From contig NC_083605.1 in assembly GCF_029168945.1 (NCBI RefSeq), positions 22,705,280 to 22,769,279 of the forward strand: DNA of 64,000 nt, read 5' to 3'. Both the position numbers and the translations under genes were made by a program. Origin of the DNA: Cannabis sativa. Lineage: Eukaryota > Streptophyta > Magnoliopsida > Rosales > Cannabaceae. Below are positions 21,737-34,300 of this stretch, in pieces (position 1 is the first letter of the stretch; every line of letters starts with the position of its first letter). Under the pieces are notes generated by a model. The model searched no databases. It was not told the origin of the DNA and saw only the letters and a list, made by a program, of their open reading frames with translations.

Positions 21737-23288
21737 TCCCAGCTACTAAACTTTCAAGAATATCATTCACAATATAAGCGCCACTGCGCATACTCTACGT
21801 GCTAATCACTATCTTACCTGTTGTCCAGCAAGAGAAAGAGATTCCAAATCCCCGAGTGCTCCTGATCAGGTGCCGGTAATCCTAGTCACACAAATCCGGG
21901 ATATTTCACACTTATGGTTAACCCCTGGTTCCACACTCATAAAATTCAATCATGGCATTTAAAATTTAGATAATCATACAGAGCTCGAAACGAGATTTCC
22001 AACGATATAAAGAACTCCCAAATCGGAGTTCGGAATCAAAAGTTATGCATTTTGAAAGTTTCAACACAAACTGCCCAAAAATCACGAGGGTGGGCAGCGA
22101 CATGCCCAGACTATGCCGCAGCACCTGGGACAAAACCCAGGTTCCACTAAGAGGGGCATTTGGGTGCAGAACCCAGAAACCAGCAAGTTTTCCTTTGAAT
22201 TTCAGCTCAAAACTCAATCTTTTTACCCCAATTTCACAACCAAGCATCAAGATTAACAAGTAAGGTTGCTAGCAAACAACAAGGAGTTAAAATCCATGTT
22301 TCAAACACAAAAATCCCAATATTAAACTCATACTTATAGGTTGCAATAAACACAAAATTCATGCTTTAAACTAGCTATACACAAGCTCAAGAACTTGAGC
22401 TAAGAATCCTTCAAACTCAACCCATTTCCAGTAATTACATATCAATATAACATGAATTTCAAACCAGAAAAATACCCTATAATTACAATCCAAGCTCACA
22501 AACATGAATCCCAATCAATCCATGAAATTTCTCACTTAATTCATCAAAATTACTACAAAATCCAAGAACATGCAACCTTTCATCATTATCACCAAATTCA
22601 TACTTTCAATCACAGAATTCGACAACTAAAAATAAGGTCAAGATCATAGGAAATTACCTCAAGATCACAACAAAGCAAGAATAAAGATTTCTCCCAAAAT
22701 TAAGCTTCCAATCAAACTAAATTCCTCACAAATCAAGCTTTGAAAAATAAGAGGGTAAGAGAGGGAGAGGGTTCGGGTGAGAGGATGAAACAACCAGAAA
22801 ATTAATCTTTTTCCTTCAAAAATCTATTTTAATTCAATGTAAATCAAATATGGTCAAATGACCATTTTGCCCCTAGGGCTTAAATACACACATACACCCT
22901 CACAAGGGTAATCTTGTCATTTCATGCATAAATAATTCACAATTAATTTCAGATTATCACTCATCAAATAAAATGCCAATTAAATCAATCTAATTTGCAT
23001 TTCGGGCCCGAACCAGGTTCGGCCCGAAATTCCCAGTTGTGACTATACCGCGACCACCTGTCAAAACACACCTGAAAAGACAACACAGGTATACTATATA
23101 ATAATATAGTTCTATTAAGCACGTAATTAAATTAATTTCATCAATTTACCCTTCTCGGGTCACAATTACTAAAATGCCCCTGGCTCACCAACGGGGTCTT
23201 AACATATTAAAATTCATATAATTCCTCAATTATTCATAATTATTTAATTAGATTTTTGCTAATCCATTTCTTAATTTCGGGTATTACA

Positions 23289-23300
23289 ATTACCCCCTCC
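23289..23300 (-). other. gypsy-3 polypurine tract
   Basis: GGAGGGGGTAAT on the minus strand directly before the 3' LTR. Confidence 0.9.
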
Positions 23301-23995
23301 TTATAGAAATTTCGTCCCGAAATTTACCTGAACAACTCCGGATATTTCTGCTACATATCTGTCTCGAGTTCCCAGGTTGCCTCTTCCACTTTACTGTTCC
23401 TCCACAGTACTTTTACCAGTGCCACTGTCTTGCTTCTCAAGACTTTCTCTCTTCTATCGAGTATTTGCACTGGTTGCTCCTCGTATGACAAGTCTGGCTG
23501 AAGTTCCAACGCTTCATAACTCAGAACATGGGACAAGTCGGAGACATATTTCCGAAGCATTGAAACATGAAACACATTATGTACAGCTGCCAGCGCTGGG
23601 GACATACACAACCTGTACGCTAGTCCTCTCAAGGATTTCAAAAGGTCCAATGAACCTCGCGCTAAGTTTTCCTTTCTTCCCAAAGCGTTTAATGCCTTTC
23701 ATCGGAGATATTCGGAGAAATACCATGCCCTCGACCTAAAAATCAATATCTCGAGGCTTCGGATCAACATAACTCTTCTGCCTACTCTGAGCTGGGAGCA
23801 TTCGCGCTCTAATCTTGTCAACTGCCTTACTTGTTCTCTGAACAGCTTCGGGACCCAAGAACTTTCTTTCACCCACTTCATCCCCGTGAATGGGCGATCT
23901 ACACTTTCTTCCATATAAAAGTTCATAAGGAGCCATCCCGATTGTTGCCTGATAGCTGTTACTATAAGAAAACTCGATCAGGGGAAGGTACTTTA
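23301..23995 (-). pseudogene. pol: gypsy-3 integrase C-terminus
   Basis: Two overlapping frames (23736-23936 and 23351-23683) give [15 protein letters not shown], then [13 protein letters not shown] and the chromodomain-like VEEATWELE. At least one frameshift lies near 23690. A TAG interrupts the last residues before YPELF. The left part of the integrase continues at 39535 once copia-A is removed: FEGSW joins [12 protein letters not shown]. Confidence 0.87.
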
Positions 23996-25877
23996 TGTTT
24001 GAATTTATTTTACCAGGATCTTAGATCTACTCACAAGTATGTTGTTTAACACCCTAAATATGAACTTTCTAAAACGATAAATAAACACATATAAAGTTAA
24101 GAAAACCTTACATTGGGTGCAGCGGAATATAATGACTCCTTCCGTTCAGATATCTAGCCCTTGGTTCCTTTGTGTAGCAGAGCATTATCAATATCTGAAC
24201 CTGTATCTCTTTCTCTCCTTCCTTTGATGCTGAATCTCCTTCTTGATGGATGGTTTTCCACAGTCTTACACACTATGATTGAGATACCACTTGATGTGTG
24301 TGCGCACTCACTCATTCACTCAAGGATTTCGAAAATTTAGAGAAGAAAAGAGAGAAGGTGATTTCGGCTATAGAGAATAGGAGGCTCAATTTCATCTGAC
24401 AAAGTTCAAGTGTGAATGAGAGCCATCACTATCTATTTATAGGTAACCACCTAGGTTTAAGTTAGAATTATTTGGTATTAAAATAATGAAAAAATAAATG
24501 ATAAAACCCTATAAGTGTGACCGGCAATGGGCCTTGGATAATGGGCCTCACTTATGCAATTTTGCTGTTTTATCATTTCTGCATCTCATTTTCTCAACAA
24601 CGACAATTTTCAAATTCAACCATTTAAATGCCAATTCTAATTATTTAATAACTAAAAATTAATTATTAAATAATATTGTCATTTAATATATTTATTAATT
24701 AGACATATAAAGTCTCTTAATTAATAAATAAACCTAGAATCTCTTTCCTTTACCATTTCGCCCTTGCTTAGTGAAAATTCACAAAGTAGACATAGTCTAA
24801 CTTTAGAATTATAATTGGTTAATCAAAATCAATTAACTGAGTCTTACAAGCAGTATGGTCTCAACTAGTATGGGGACCATGGGTCTATATATCCGAGCTT
24901 CCAATAAGCAGATCAAGAATTTATATCTTAAATTCACTGACTTATTAATTCTTCGTTGAATCCACGCATAGAACTTAGAATTGCACTCTCAGTATATAGA
25001 ACGCTCTATATGTTCCACGATATAGACACGTCATTAGTTATCCATTGTTATAACCCTAATGTGATCAATGATCCTCTATATAGATGATTTACACTGTAAA
25101 GGGATCAAATTACCGTAACACCCTACAATGTATTTTATCCTTAAAACACTTAACCCTGTATAAATGATATTTCAACTAAGTGAAATAAGATCTCCACCAT
25201 TTATTTTTGTTTGGTTAAGCTCGAAGGAAATCATCCTTTACTTTCTATTCGCCAGATAGAAGCTATAGATTCCATATTTATGTTAGCGCTCCCACTCAAT
25301 TGCACTACCGTGTTCCCAAAGTGTACGTATCACCCTGACCCAAAAGTAGGCTTAACTAACAAATCAAAGAACACGAATAACACTCTTGAGATTGAACCTA
25401 ATCATATCAGGATTAAGATCATTTGATCTAGGATCAACAGGTGATATTGAATTGAATAGATATTACGGTAAATTCTAATATATCTAATCAAAGTTCAATA
25501 TCGGTCCCTTCCGATGTATACTCCATACATCCGATGCTGGTAAACTTTGCCAATGTCCTGGAAAGGACATAACACTTATCCAAGGTGTAAGAATACCTAT
25601 CGCTGATTATACCATGTCAGTCTAAATCCAGTGTTCTGACAAATCAGGGAATAAACTTTCGAACATATAATTAACATTATATTCCACTGTGTTGACAACA
25701 CTATAATCATTAACAAATTGATATGCTCTGGACTTAAATAGAATTCATACATTATGTACACATAATCATGAAATAAATCATGTGAACCATGCAACATTAA
25801 ATGTTATTTCTGATCTATATTAATAAGTAAATCTGATTATATTGAAATGAGTTTTATTTTGGGCATAAAACCCAACA
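23996..25877 (-). repeat. copia-A 3' LTR
   Basis: Plus-strand start TGTTTGAATTTATTTTACC (the other copy has TGTTGG) and end GGGCATAAAACCCAACA. One of seven members of this LTR family in the window. The terminus TGTT..AACA is typical. Confidence 0.94.
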
Positions 25878-25892
25878 AACTCCCACTTGCAC
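25878..25892 (-). other. copia-A polypurine tract
   Basis: GTGCAAGTGGGAGTT on the minus strand abuts the 3' LTR. The copia-B copy at 59054 has one change (GAGTT preceded by GTGTGA). Confidence 0.82.
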
Positions 25893-28130
25893 TAATATAA
25901 AACAAAATGTGCATTTTAAATAATCTCAACACCCTTATATACAAATCAAGTGTAGTAGTAGTAAACTCCTTGTAATAGGATCTGAAAGGTTAAATTAAAC
26001 ACAACCTTTTCTCCACCATTACTCTTCCTTAATCACAAAATTCTTGATAATGTGAAATTCCTCTCTATATGTCTACTCTCTTGGGATACTGGATTCTATA
26101 CCTTTGGCAAGTACTTTTTGGTTATTCAGGAAGTAACACTAGTAGTTAAGGCAATTTGGAATGGTGCCAAAAATGTATAGAACTTTCCTTAGACTGAATA
26201 AGTACCTTTCCTGTAACTTTAACATTGAGTCCCTTTCTGGTAGACCTAGAGACTTCAGATAGGTTTTTACACTTCTCCAAAATCACTATTCCACCCCAGA
26301 GTAATCACCATCTTATCAGCAGACTTTCTAACACAAAGGCAAGTCTTGAAATCTGATGTGGTGTAGTCTAAGAGTTTTAAACACCCCATTATCGACTAAC
26401 ATATAGTTCCTCTTCTTAATCTTAAGATTTACTTGATTGTCTTCCAATGTTCCTTTCCTGGATTAATCTGATACCTACTCATTACTCCCACTCAACAGCA
26501 GGTGTCTGGTCTAAGGCATACTAAAGCATATCTGAGACCTCTCACTGTTGATATAAGAAATTCTTTCATGGCTTTATCTTTTCTGGAATAGTTGAGACTT
26601 TTCCTTAGATAAATAAAATCTATGCCTAGTAGTTGAGAAGCTTCTATAGATTGCCATTAGAAAGAAAATGCTTCAGCATCTTACTAAAGTAAGTTGCTTG
26701 CATTAGAGTAAGTAATTACCAAGTATACCATAAGCCAAAGGTTTAGATAAACTCAAACCTATAATACTAGGAACAGGAAGTTTTGTTAAGTCCATTGAAT
26801 AGACTTATTAACAAAATTTCCTTTTATGTACTTGTAATAGAAAAATTTAGGTTACTCCATGTGAATGGATTAAACCATAGTTCTATTGGCTTTTCTTCTT
26901 AGTTTCTTATCTTGACAATCCATTACTTGTTTAAACTCACAATGGATTTTAATCACTAGTGTCTTCCAAGAAGGTGAGTTCCTAGAAACTCTCCCACTAC
27001 GACAAGGTACTGTGAATTATGTCTAAGAAAACTAAATGGTATTAACCTCTTCGGTTGTGACAAGACAACAGATTCAGTAGGATCATCATATGTTAAATAA
27101 GATGATAGAACACTTTTGGAATCAAGAAAAATATCTCCTTTATTTTCTACTTTATTTTCAGACTTAGTCACTTTCTTAGAAAAGTAGTATTTGTTTAAAC
27201 AAACACTTTCTTATCTATTGACTACGGGTTGATCCACCCCTAATCACTTAGAATAGCTAACAAACATGCAAACCATGGTTAACAGTTCTAGCTTTTCTTA
27301 AGATTTTGATTAGGTCATCCATGAATCTAGTAATTATTTACTTTAAGTATACAACCATTGCATCATTCTGAAATTGTATTACCATAGAAGGACTTAGGCA
27401 ACGACTAGTAACTAATCATCAATATGCCAATCGAAATTTCTGGGGACGTAAGTTTGGATATAATTCAAAAATCAATTTAATGATCTTTGAACTGCATATC
27501 TACTAACTATTTCTCCACCCCTATCAATTCGCAAGATCTTTAACCACTTACCTTTTTGGTTTTAACCATTGCTAGAAATTTATGAAATTTTTCAAACATT
27601 TCAAATTTCTTTGCATAAGGTATAATCTAGAGTGATCATTTTAAGAATACAACGAAAAAATCATATCCACCCCTGAATGTACATCCATCTACGAATGAGA
27701 TGAACAACTTTCAGTGGATATAGGCATATTAACTCTTTGCAGAGATTGATCTTGTCAAATCCACTATGAACAAGATACAAATGCCATAGATTTAAAAAAA
27801 AATGTGGTAGTGTCTTTTGATGACTTAGGTTTAGTTACTTCAATGAGTTTATAGAATAGTGCAAGTGGATCCTGGTCACAGAATATTAAACTCATATTCC
27901 ATACAGTTTGAAACCATTGATAGAAGATGGATATTAAACACTTGTGAAAGTGTAACTGTATTGTATCCTGGAATTAGAAATATAAAAAAATTTCTATTTG
28001 GAATCTAAAATTAAAGTCAATGACTTAAATTTATACCAAATATAATGAGTAATTCTTCTTGGACCACCACTACTAATTTAAACTCTAAGTCAGATTTGCC
28101 CATACAAGTAGGAGAGTTCTAAGATTGAGG
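25893..28130 (-). pseudogene. copia-A pol remnant (RNase H, RT and integrase, decayed)
   Basis: No long open frame. The minus-strand translation shows the end of RNase H near 26010-26100 (RVDI, HYQEF, then VMVEK) and an integrase core segment near 27480-27560 (KILRIDRGGE, where the family has LRSDRGGE). The order fits Ty1/copia, in which integrase precedes RT. The space between them is short for a full RT, so internal deletions are likely. The same sequence occurs in copia-B at 59054-61247. Confidence 0.7.
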
Positions 28131-31100
28131 ACTTATATCATTGTGGAATAGAATTTCGGGACTATAATCATATGCGTCATTTATTTTCTGAAGAGAAAAA
28201 ATAGAATGACATGAAATGATATATAGAACATTCATTCAATGATATGTTATTGAGCTAATTCGAAATGAATAAGCTAAGAGGAATTAGGATAATTTCGTTT
28301 ATAAATAAGAATCCAACGATCCTTCGATTAGCGAGAGTCAAAGTAATCTTATTTATACAATCTTCTTGTTTCATATTGTAAAAATACTAGTCTAAGGTGT
28401 CATCAGTTGATGAACAACTAGATTTTGCATATACAATACTTATCTTTCGAGATCTAACACTATTATGTATGTCTAATGGTGAAAATCCATTAGGGGTTTA
28501 TCTCATTAGAAAAACAAACCAAGTTAGACCAACAATGAAGATTCGAAATTAAACTACAATTTAATAACAGAAAATAACATGGTTCAATATTAATTCATAC
28601 ACAATTCAGAAATTATTAAACATATAGCAAGTAGGAATGACAACTGAAAATACTAAAACATACAATTCTAAATAATTTCCAAGGTTTTCAACAAACTGAA
28701 TCAGTGTCCCGTTTAGGCGAGAGTCAAAGCTACCATCCATTGAATAGAGTTGTCAGCTCATCTAAAATGTTAAACATTCTAGCAACCTTTAATTCGATCA
28801 AGATTGGAATCCAGCGTTGTCCCGTTTAGGCGAGAGTCAAGGCTATTCTATCTTATGAGCTTCTACCATTGTTTCATATTTTGCAAGTCAAATACAGTCG
28901 CCACCATTAGGGTGATCCATACCATATAAAACACTTAAAAGCTACTTATCTTTCGAGATTAAACGGTGCGAACTTGCTAATGAACGTTCCTCCATTAGGG
29001 AGGATTACTCACTAAAACAAACGCTATGCAAAACAAACAATGGAGATCGAATATCTTAATAATAATAATAAAGCTCATTCTTCAAAATGTATTTTCTTTA
29101 TTATTTATAATAAAATATATTCATTAAATATCAAATTTAGAATTAAAATTCTAAATTGGAATTTAATTTAATATTTATAAAATTATACTTAGATGGTGAT
29201 TGAAATAAATTGAATTATTTCCATCTCAGTAGTAATTTTGATATATAAATATTAAGAAAATTATTTCAGTTGTATTAATTTAAATTAATTTGCAACTCAA
29301 AATAAATTTTCATGAGAATATATTTATTGTATATTGAAAAAGAAAGTATAAAAACTTTATCTTTTCAAAATACTTAAATAATAATTACTTAGAAAAATAC
29401 TTCAAGCAAAAATATCACCTATCTAGATTTTTCTTTGACTAATTAATTCAATTTCTAATAATATAATTTAATTCATTTATTTTAAACTAATCAATAAATG
29501 AAAAATTCATTGATTTAAGTTGGTCCAAGAATTAATTAAAATAAATAACTAATTTACAACTTAATCTATTTTTCAAGATAAATTCAAAATCATCTTGCAT
29601 TATGAAATGCAATTTCAAAAATTGATTAATAAAATAAAAAAATAATATATTTTGAAAATTATTTAAATTTAAGTTGAAAAAATAAATTTCAACTAAAAAT
29701 AATTTTCTATTTAATTAAGTGTCATGAAAAAGAAATATTTAAGTATCATGATGAAAATCAACTTAGATATTTAATTTTCAATTTAATTAAATGTATTAAA
29801 TTCAAGAAATAAAAAATTAAGTGCAGAGAAGGCTTAATTATTAATCTCTAGTTTAATACTAGGAAAAAATATACTTAAAATAAATTGTACCAAAATTAAT
29901 TATTTAAATAATTAATTTCACAATATATAATATTTTCCTATTTAATATTAGAAATAATAAGTAGTCTAGAAATAACTATCTAGAAAATATCTTATTTGAC
30001 TAAGTATCTTTTCCACAAAATTTGAAAAAATATCTAATTTAAGTTGTATTAGAAAAATTCTAGAACTTAAATATTTTCAAATTTAAATTTAACTAAATAT
30101 CAAAAATTAAGTTGTAACCACTTAATTTGAAAAACATTCCATTTTAAGTTTAAAACTAACTTAAAAAATATCTTAAGAATCTTTAATAACTAATGCCTAG
30201 AATTCCTCAACTTAATTTTAAATTTAAATAAAATATTCAAATTTAAGTTAGATAAGAAAAATCAGTTAATATAACTAATTTATAACTTAAATAGGAATAT
30301 TTAATTAAATAAGCTCCAAAAAGAATCTAGTTAGTTAAAACTCTTTATTTAATTAAATACAAGAAAAATACAAATAGTTTGTCTAGAAAAAATATCTAAA
30401 ACTAAAAGTGTTTTTCTTAAAATTAACTTTAAAATATTAAAATGAAAATAAATTTCATATATATGAAAAGTTAATTATGTTGCTAATCAATTTTATTAGG
30501 TTAAACTAATTTAATTAACCTAGCACAGTTATTCAAATCAGGCAAATGGGCCTTCACAATTGGGGTAGTTCATGTGAGGGGGAGCTGGGTTCAGTATGTC
30601 GTACCCACTTCTAATGGCCCCCAACTCTCACACAAGGCCCAAAAGGGAGGAATTTAACCTTAAAATAAATAACTGTTATTAATTGAATAGGTCCAAAAAC
30701 TAAATGGACCTAAATAAAATCTATCATGGTGTGACATTTTATTTAGCAACAACCTATATGTATCTATATAATAAAATAAACATATAGGCTCACACAGGCA
30801 CACATTTGGATGGATCCTATCATGTTGTTAGGTCATACACAGATGAAAGAAGATTGTAAAATTTACCTGTTACAAATTATTTACTTGACCAATTGAACCA
30901 TTGGTTAAAATCAGATCATTGGATCTGTCAACAAGTTAACCATGGCTATTTGCAATTAGCAATAATAGGTTTTATAAAACTTACAAACAAGCTAAAACAC
31001 ATACTCCTGCAACAAGGTTAGCTGGATAGTTGGATGTAAGATTTATTTAATTTTAAATAATTAAATAAAAAAATATTTATTTTCGAATTAAAAAAATAAT

Positions 31101-31299
31101 AAAAATATATATTTTCGAAATTAATAAAATAATATTTAAAATTAAACCTACAATTTTGAAAAAATTAGGTTTCAACTAACCTAAATATCATTTCAAAAAA
31201 TTTGCTAACTACTTTTTTAAAAAATTAATGTTATTTTATAATTAAAAAAGATAAATAAATATCTTTTTCAGATTTTATGATTTAATTTAAATAGATAAA
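28131..31299 (-). other. copia-A internal region without recognisable coding
   Basis: Very AT-rich, mostly 29040-31299, with no gag match found. It contains the divergent duplication at 28308-29060 with GCGAGAGTCAA boxes. A GC-richer patch lies at 30530-30650. The position would fit gag and protease, but nothing could be assigned. Confidence 0.6.
28308..29060. repeat. Divergent tandem duplication of about 0.5 kb in copia-A
   Basis: Two units, about 28308-28570 and 28806-29060, share boxes in the same order: AATCCAACG/AATCCAGCG, GCGAGAGTCAA, TTGTTTCATATT, CTTATCTTTCGAGAT, TCCATTAGGG, AAACAAAC and AATGAAGATTCGAA. An extra GCGAGAGTCAA box is at 28717. Copia-B shows the same layout at 63270-63560 and 63770-64000. 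Confidence 0.78.
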
Positions 31300-31338
31300 A
31301 TAACAAAATTTTTTTTGAATAAAAGTAGTAACCTTTTA

Positions 31339-34300
31339 TTAAGAATGGCAATCATTCAAAACAACTGAGCGCACTTCAGATGAACAATCCTCAAACTGAA
31401 GTGCACGACCTGAAGAGAAACAAGAGCTCCTGGCAAGACAGTGAGCTGCTTTGTTTGCAGATCGTTTAACAAAACAAATTTCCACAAGATTTAAAGACAA
31501 TAACAATTGACGCACATCAATTACAAGTAAACCGAATTGAGACAACATAGGAATGTTGCTCTTTATAGCTTGAACACACAATAAACTATCAGATTCCAGA
31601 ACAACATTTTGCCAATGATGTTTGTCAATCCAACTTAACGCCTCCTTGATACCAATGATTTCCGCCATTTCAGGATCAACCCGTCCCATCTTTCCCAAAG
31701 TATAGGCTTCAATCAATCGACCATTGCTGTCTCTGGCTAAACAACCCAAACCAAAGCGTCCTTCTTGAGCAAACAAAGCACCATCCACATTTACCTTTAT
31801 CTGATTTCCATTGGGTTTAGACCATTGCTCAGATTTATTCCCATCTACCACCAGATGAGAGAGAGAGAAACCTCTTCTGTCTTGAGCAAATTTATATTGA
31901 TCAAGGTTTGATCTTGCAGATGCTACTATACTTGCTGCAGTAGAACTCTTTTGCTGCCATACAACTTCATTGCGAGCCTTCCATATTGCCCAAGCTACCA
32001 TTGCCAACTCTTCCAATTCAGCATCTCTCCCACGGTTAACAGCCAGCAAAAACCAGTTGTAAAAGTCCATATCACCATCAGCAACATTTCCCACATCCAC
32101 CCGAGATCTATTCCAGCACGATAAAGCTATGGGACAAGTGACAAGGACATGAAAAATTGTTTCATACTCCTCATTACAGACTGGACAGATTGCATTTACA
32201 GGGATATGTCTCTGCTGCAACTTAACACAAGTAGGCAGACATCCCGAAACTGCTCTCCACAAAAAATTGCAGACCTTGGGAGGCACCTTGATATTCCAGA
32301 GAGTACGCCAGATAGTTATTGACTGGTCAGTAGGCCAAGCCCCCTTCAAAACCTGCATGTGTTTGTATGCACTATTAACCGAATACCCTCCATGGTTCTC
32401 ATACTTCCAATACCATTGATCCTCCACAGTAGTATCACTTAGTTGAATAGAATAAATGAGAGCTTGATCTCTTTCCTCAAATAAATCCTGGATAATATCA
32501 TCATCCCAGCTACGAGAATCAATTCTCATGAGACTACTAACCGACTGATGCATCAAAGCAGGATGGTTAGAAATTACAAAAGGATTAATGTCAGGTAACC
32601 ATGGATCATTCATAATAGAAACTGTTGTTCCAGCACCAATCGATCAACTAACACCCGAAATCAACAACTCCTTAGCCTCGAACACACTGCGCCAAACAAA
32701 ACTTGGGTTGTCACCCAAATCAGACTTTAGGAAATTTGCTGCAGGGTAGTATCGAGCTTTAAACACCCTCCCAACCAGAGATAAATCATGAGTCAATAAC
32801 CTCCACGCCTGTTTCCCAAGGAGAGCGATATTAAAATCACGCAAATCACGAAATCCCAAACCCCCAGCATGCTTGTGTCTACACATGCGTTTCCAACTCA
32901 TCCAACTAGTACCCCTGGACTGAGATTTGCCCGTATTCCACCAGAATTTTGCCATGAGCCTCTCAAGCTCTTTACAAGTATCAACAGGTAATAGGAAGAC
33001 ACACATAGCATAGTTTGGTAATGCTTGGGCAACTGATTTTAGTAGCACTTCTTTTCCCGCCCTTGAAAGCATCCTTCCTTCCCAACCATTTATTCTTTTC
33101 CTAAGTTTATCTTTGAGAAAACCCAGGATGGAATTTTTATTTCTGCCAATAGCATATGGAAGCCCCAAGTAGGTACCATTTTCATCTGCCTCAAATATTC
33201 CCAGCAAGTCACATATAGTATCCCTTAGACCAGCAACAGTGTTATTACTATAAAAAACAGAAGATTTTGTAAAGTTTATTTTTTGCCCAGAAGCCATTTC
33301 GAAAGTATGCAATAACTCTTTGACATTAAAGGCTTCTTCTTCTGTTGCTCGACAATAAATATAGCTGTCATCCGCAAAAAGCATATGAGAAATTACTGGA
33401 GCTTGACGAGCAATTTTACACCCCGTGAGTAGTCCACTTTGCTCATAACTTTTCAAGAGACATGATAGACCTTCTGCACAAAGAATAAAGAGATAAGGAG
33501 ACAATGGATCTCCTTGTCGAATTCCACGAGACGCTCCAATAGGGCCTATTTCATGTCCACCATGAACAATAGAAAAAGACACAGAACTAACACAGTACAT
33601 GACTAAATTAATCCACCTTCCATCAAAACCCATCCTTACAAGCATAGCTCTAATGTAGCCCCATTCCAATCTATCATAAGCTTTGCTCATATCCAATTTG
33701 AGAGCCATGAACCCCTCTCGACCTCTTCTTTTCCTTTTCAAAAAATGCATAATCTCATAAGAGATCATGATATTATCAGAAATTAAACGACCTTGCAAGA
33801 AAGCACTTTGCGTCTCCGAAATAATTGTAGGCAAGACATGTTTAAGTCTATTTGCAAGAACCTTTGAAATTATTTTGTAGAGAACATTACACAGTGCAAT
33901 CGGGCGGAAATCTCCCATATCAAGAGGTTGCTTTTTTTTTTGGAATCAAAACCAAGTTGGTAGCATTGATACCAGTAGGAAAATGGCCAGATTCGAAAAA
34001 AGAATTGACAAAATTAACAACATCATTACCAACCACTGACCAACACTTCTGAAAGAAAGCTGGAGTCATACCGTCGGGTCCCGGGGACTTGTCGGGGTGC
34101 ATTTGGAATAGAGCCTTGCGAACCTCCTCACAAGAAACAGGTTGCATCAAAGATTCATTCTGATCATGAGTAACTCGAGATTGAACTGCAGCAGTAACTT
34201 CTTGCCAATTCGTTTGGGCCGAGGTGAAAAGAGTTGAGAAATAATTCATCATCACATCAGGTAATCCCGTGTTCCAATCCACCCATAAGCCTGACTCATT

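Larger units (their letters stand above)
20394..23288 (-). repeat. gypsy-3 3' LTR
   Basis: Plus-strand ends TGTAACGCCCTA and GGTATTACA. It contains a hairpin-rich repeat block (about 20830-21260) with TCTACGTGGCGTAGA units at 20889, 20935 and 21149, and a set of TAGGGTAATAACCCTA palindromes at 21415, 21537, 21683 and 21719. It lacks a 29-bp segment found in the other LTR near 46821-46850. Confidence 0.93.

Noticed and set aside
25211..25426. Small frame LVKLEGNHPLLSIRQ repeated at 25211, 38868 and 58395
   Set aside because: It lies in the LTR of the copia family, starts at TTG and recurs only because the LTRs are copies. No coding signature beyond that.
28308..28840. GCGAGAGTCAA repeats as a possible CRISPR-like array
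   Set aside because: Only three short imperfect boxes, unequal spacing, eukaryotic retroelement context and no cas genes.
32644..33918. RT segment as an independent gene
   Set aside because: It is in frame with the following segment apart from a single TGA, and continues the endonuclease frame after the A10 run. It is part of LINE ORF2.
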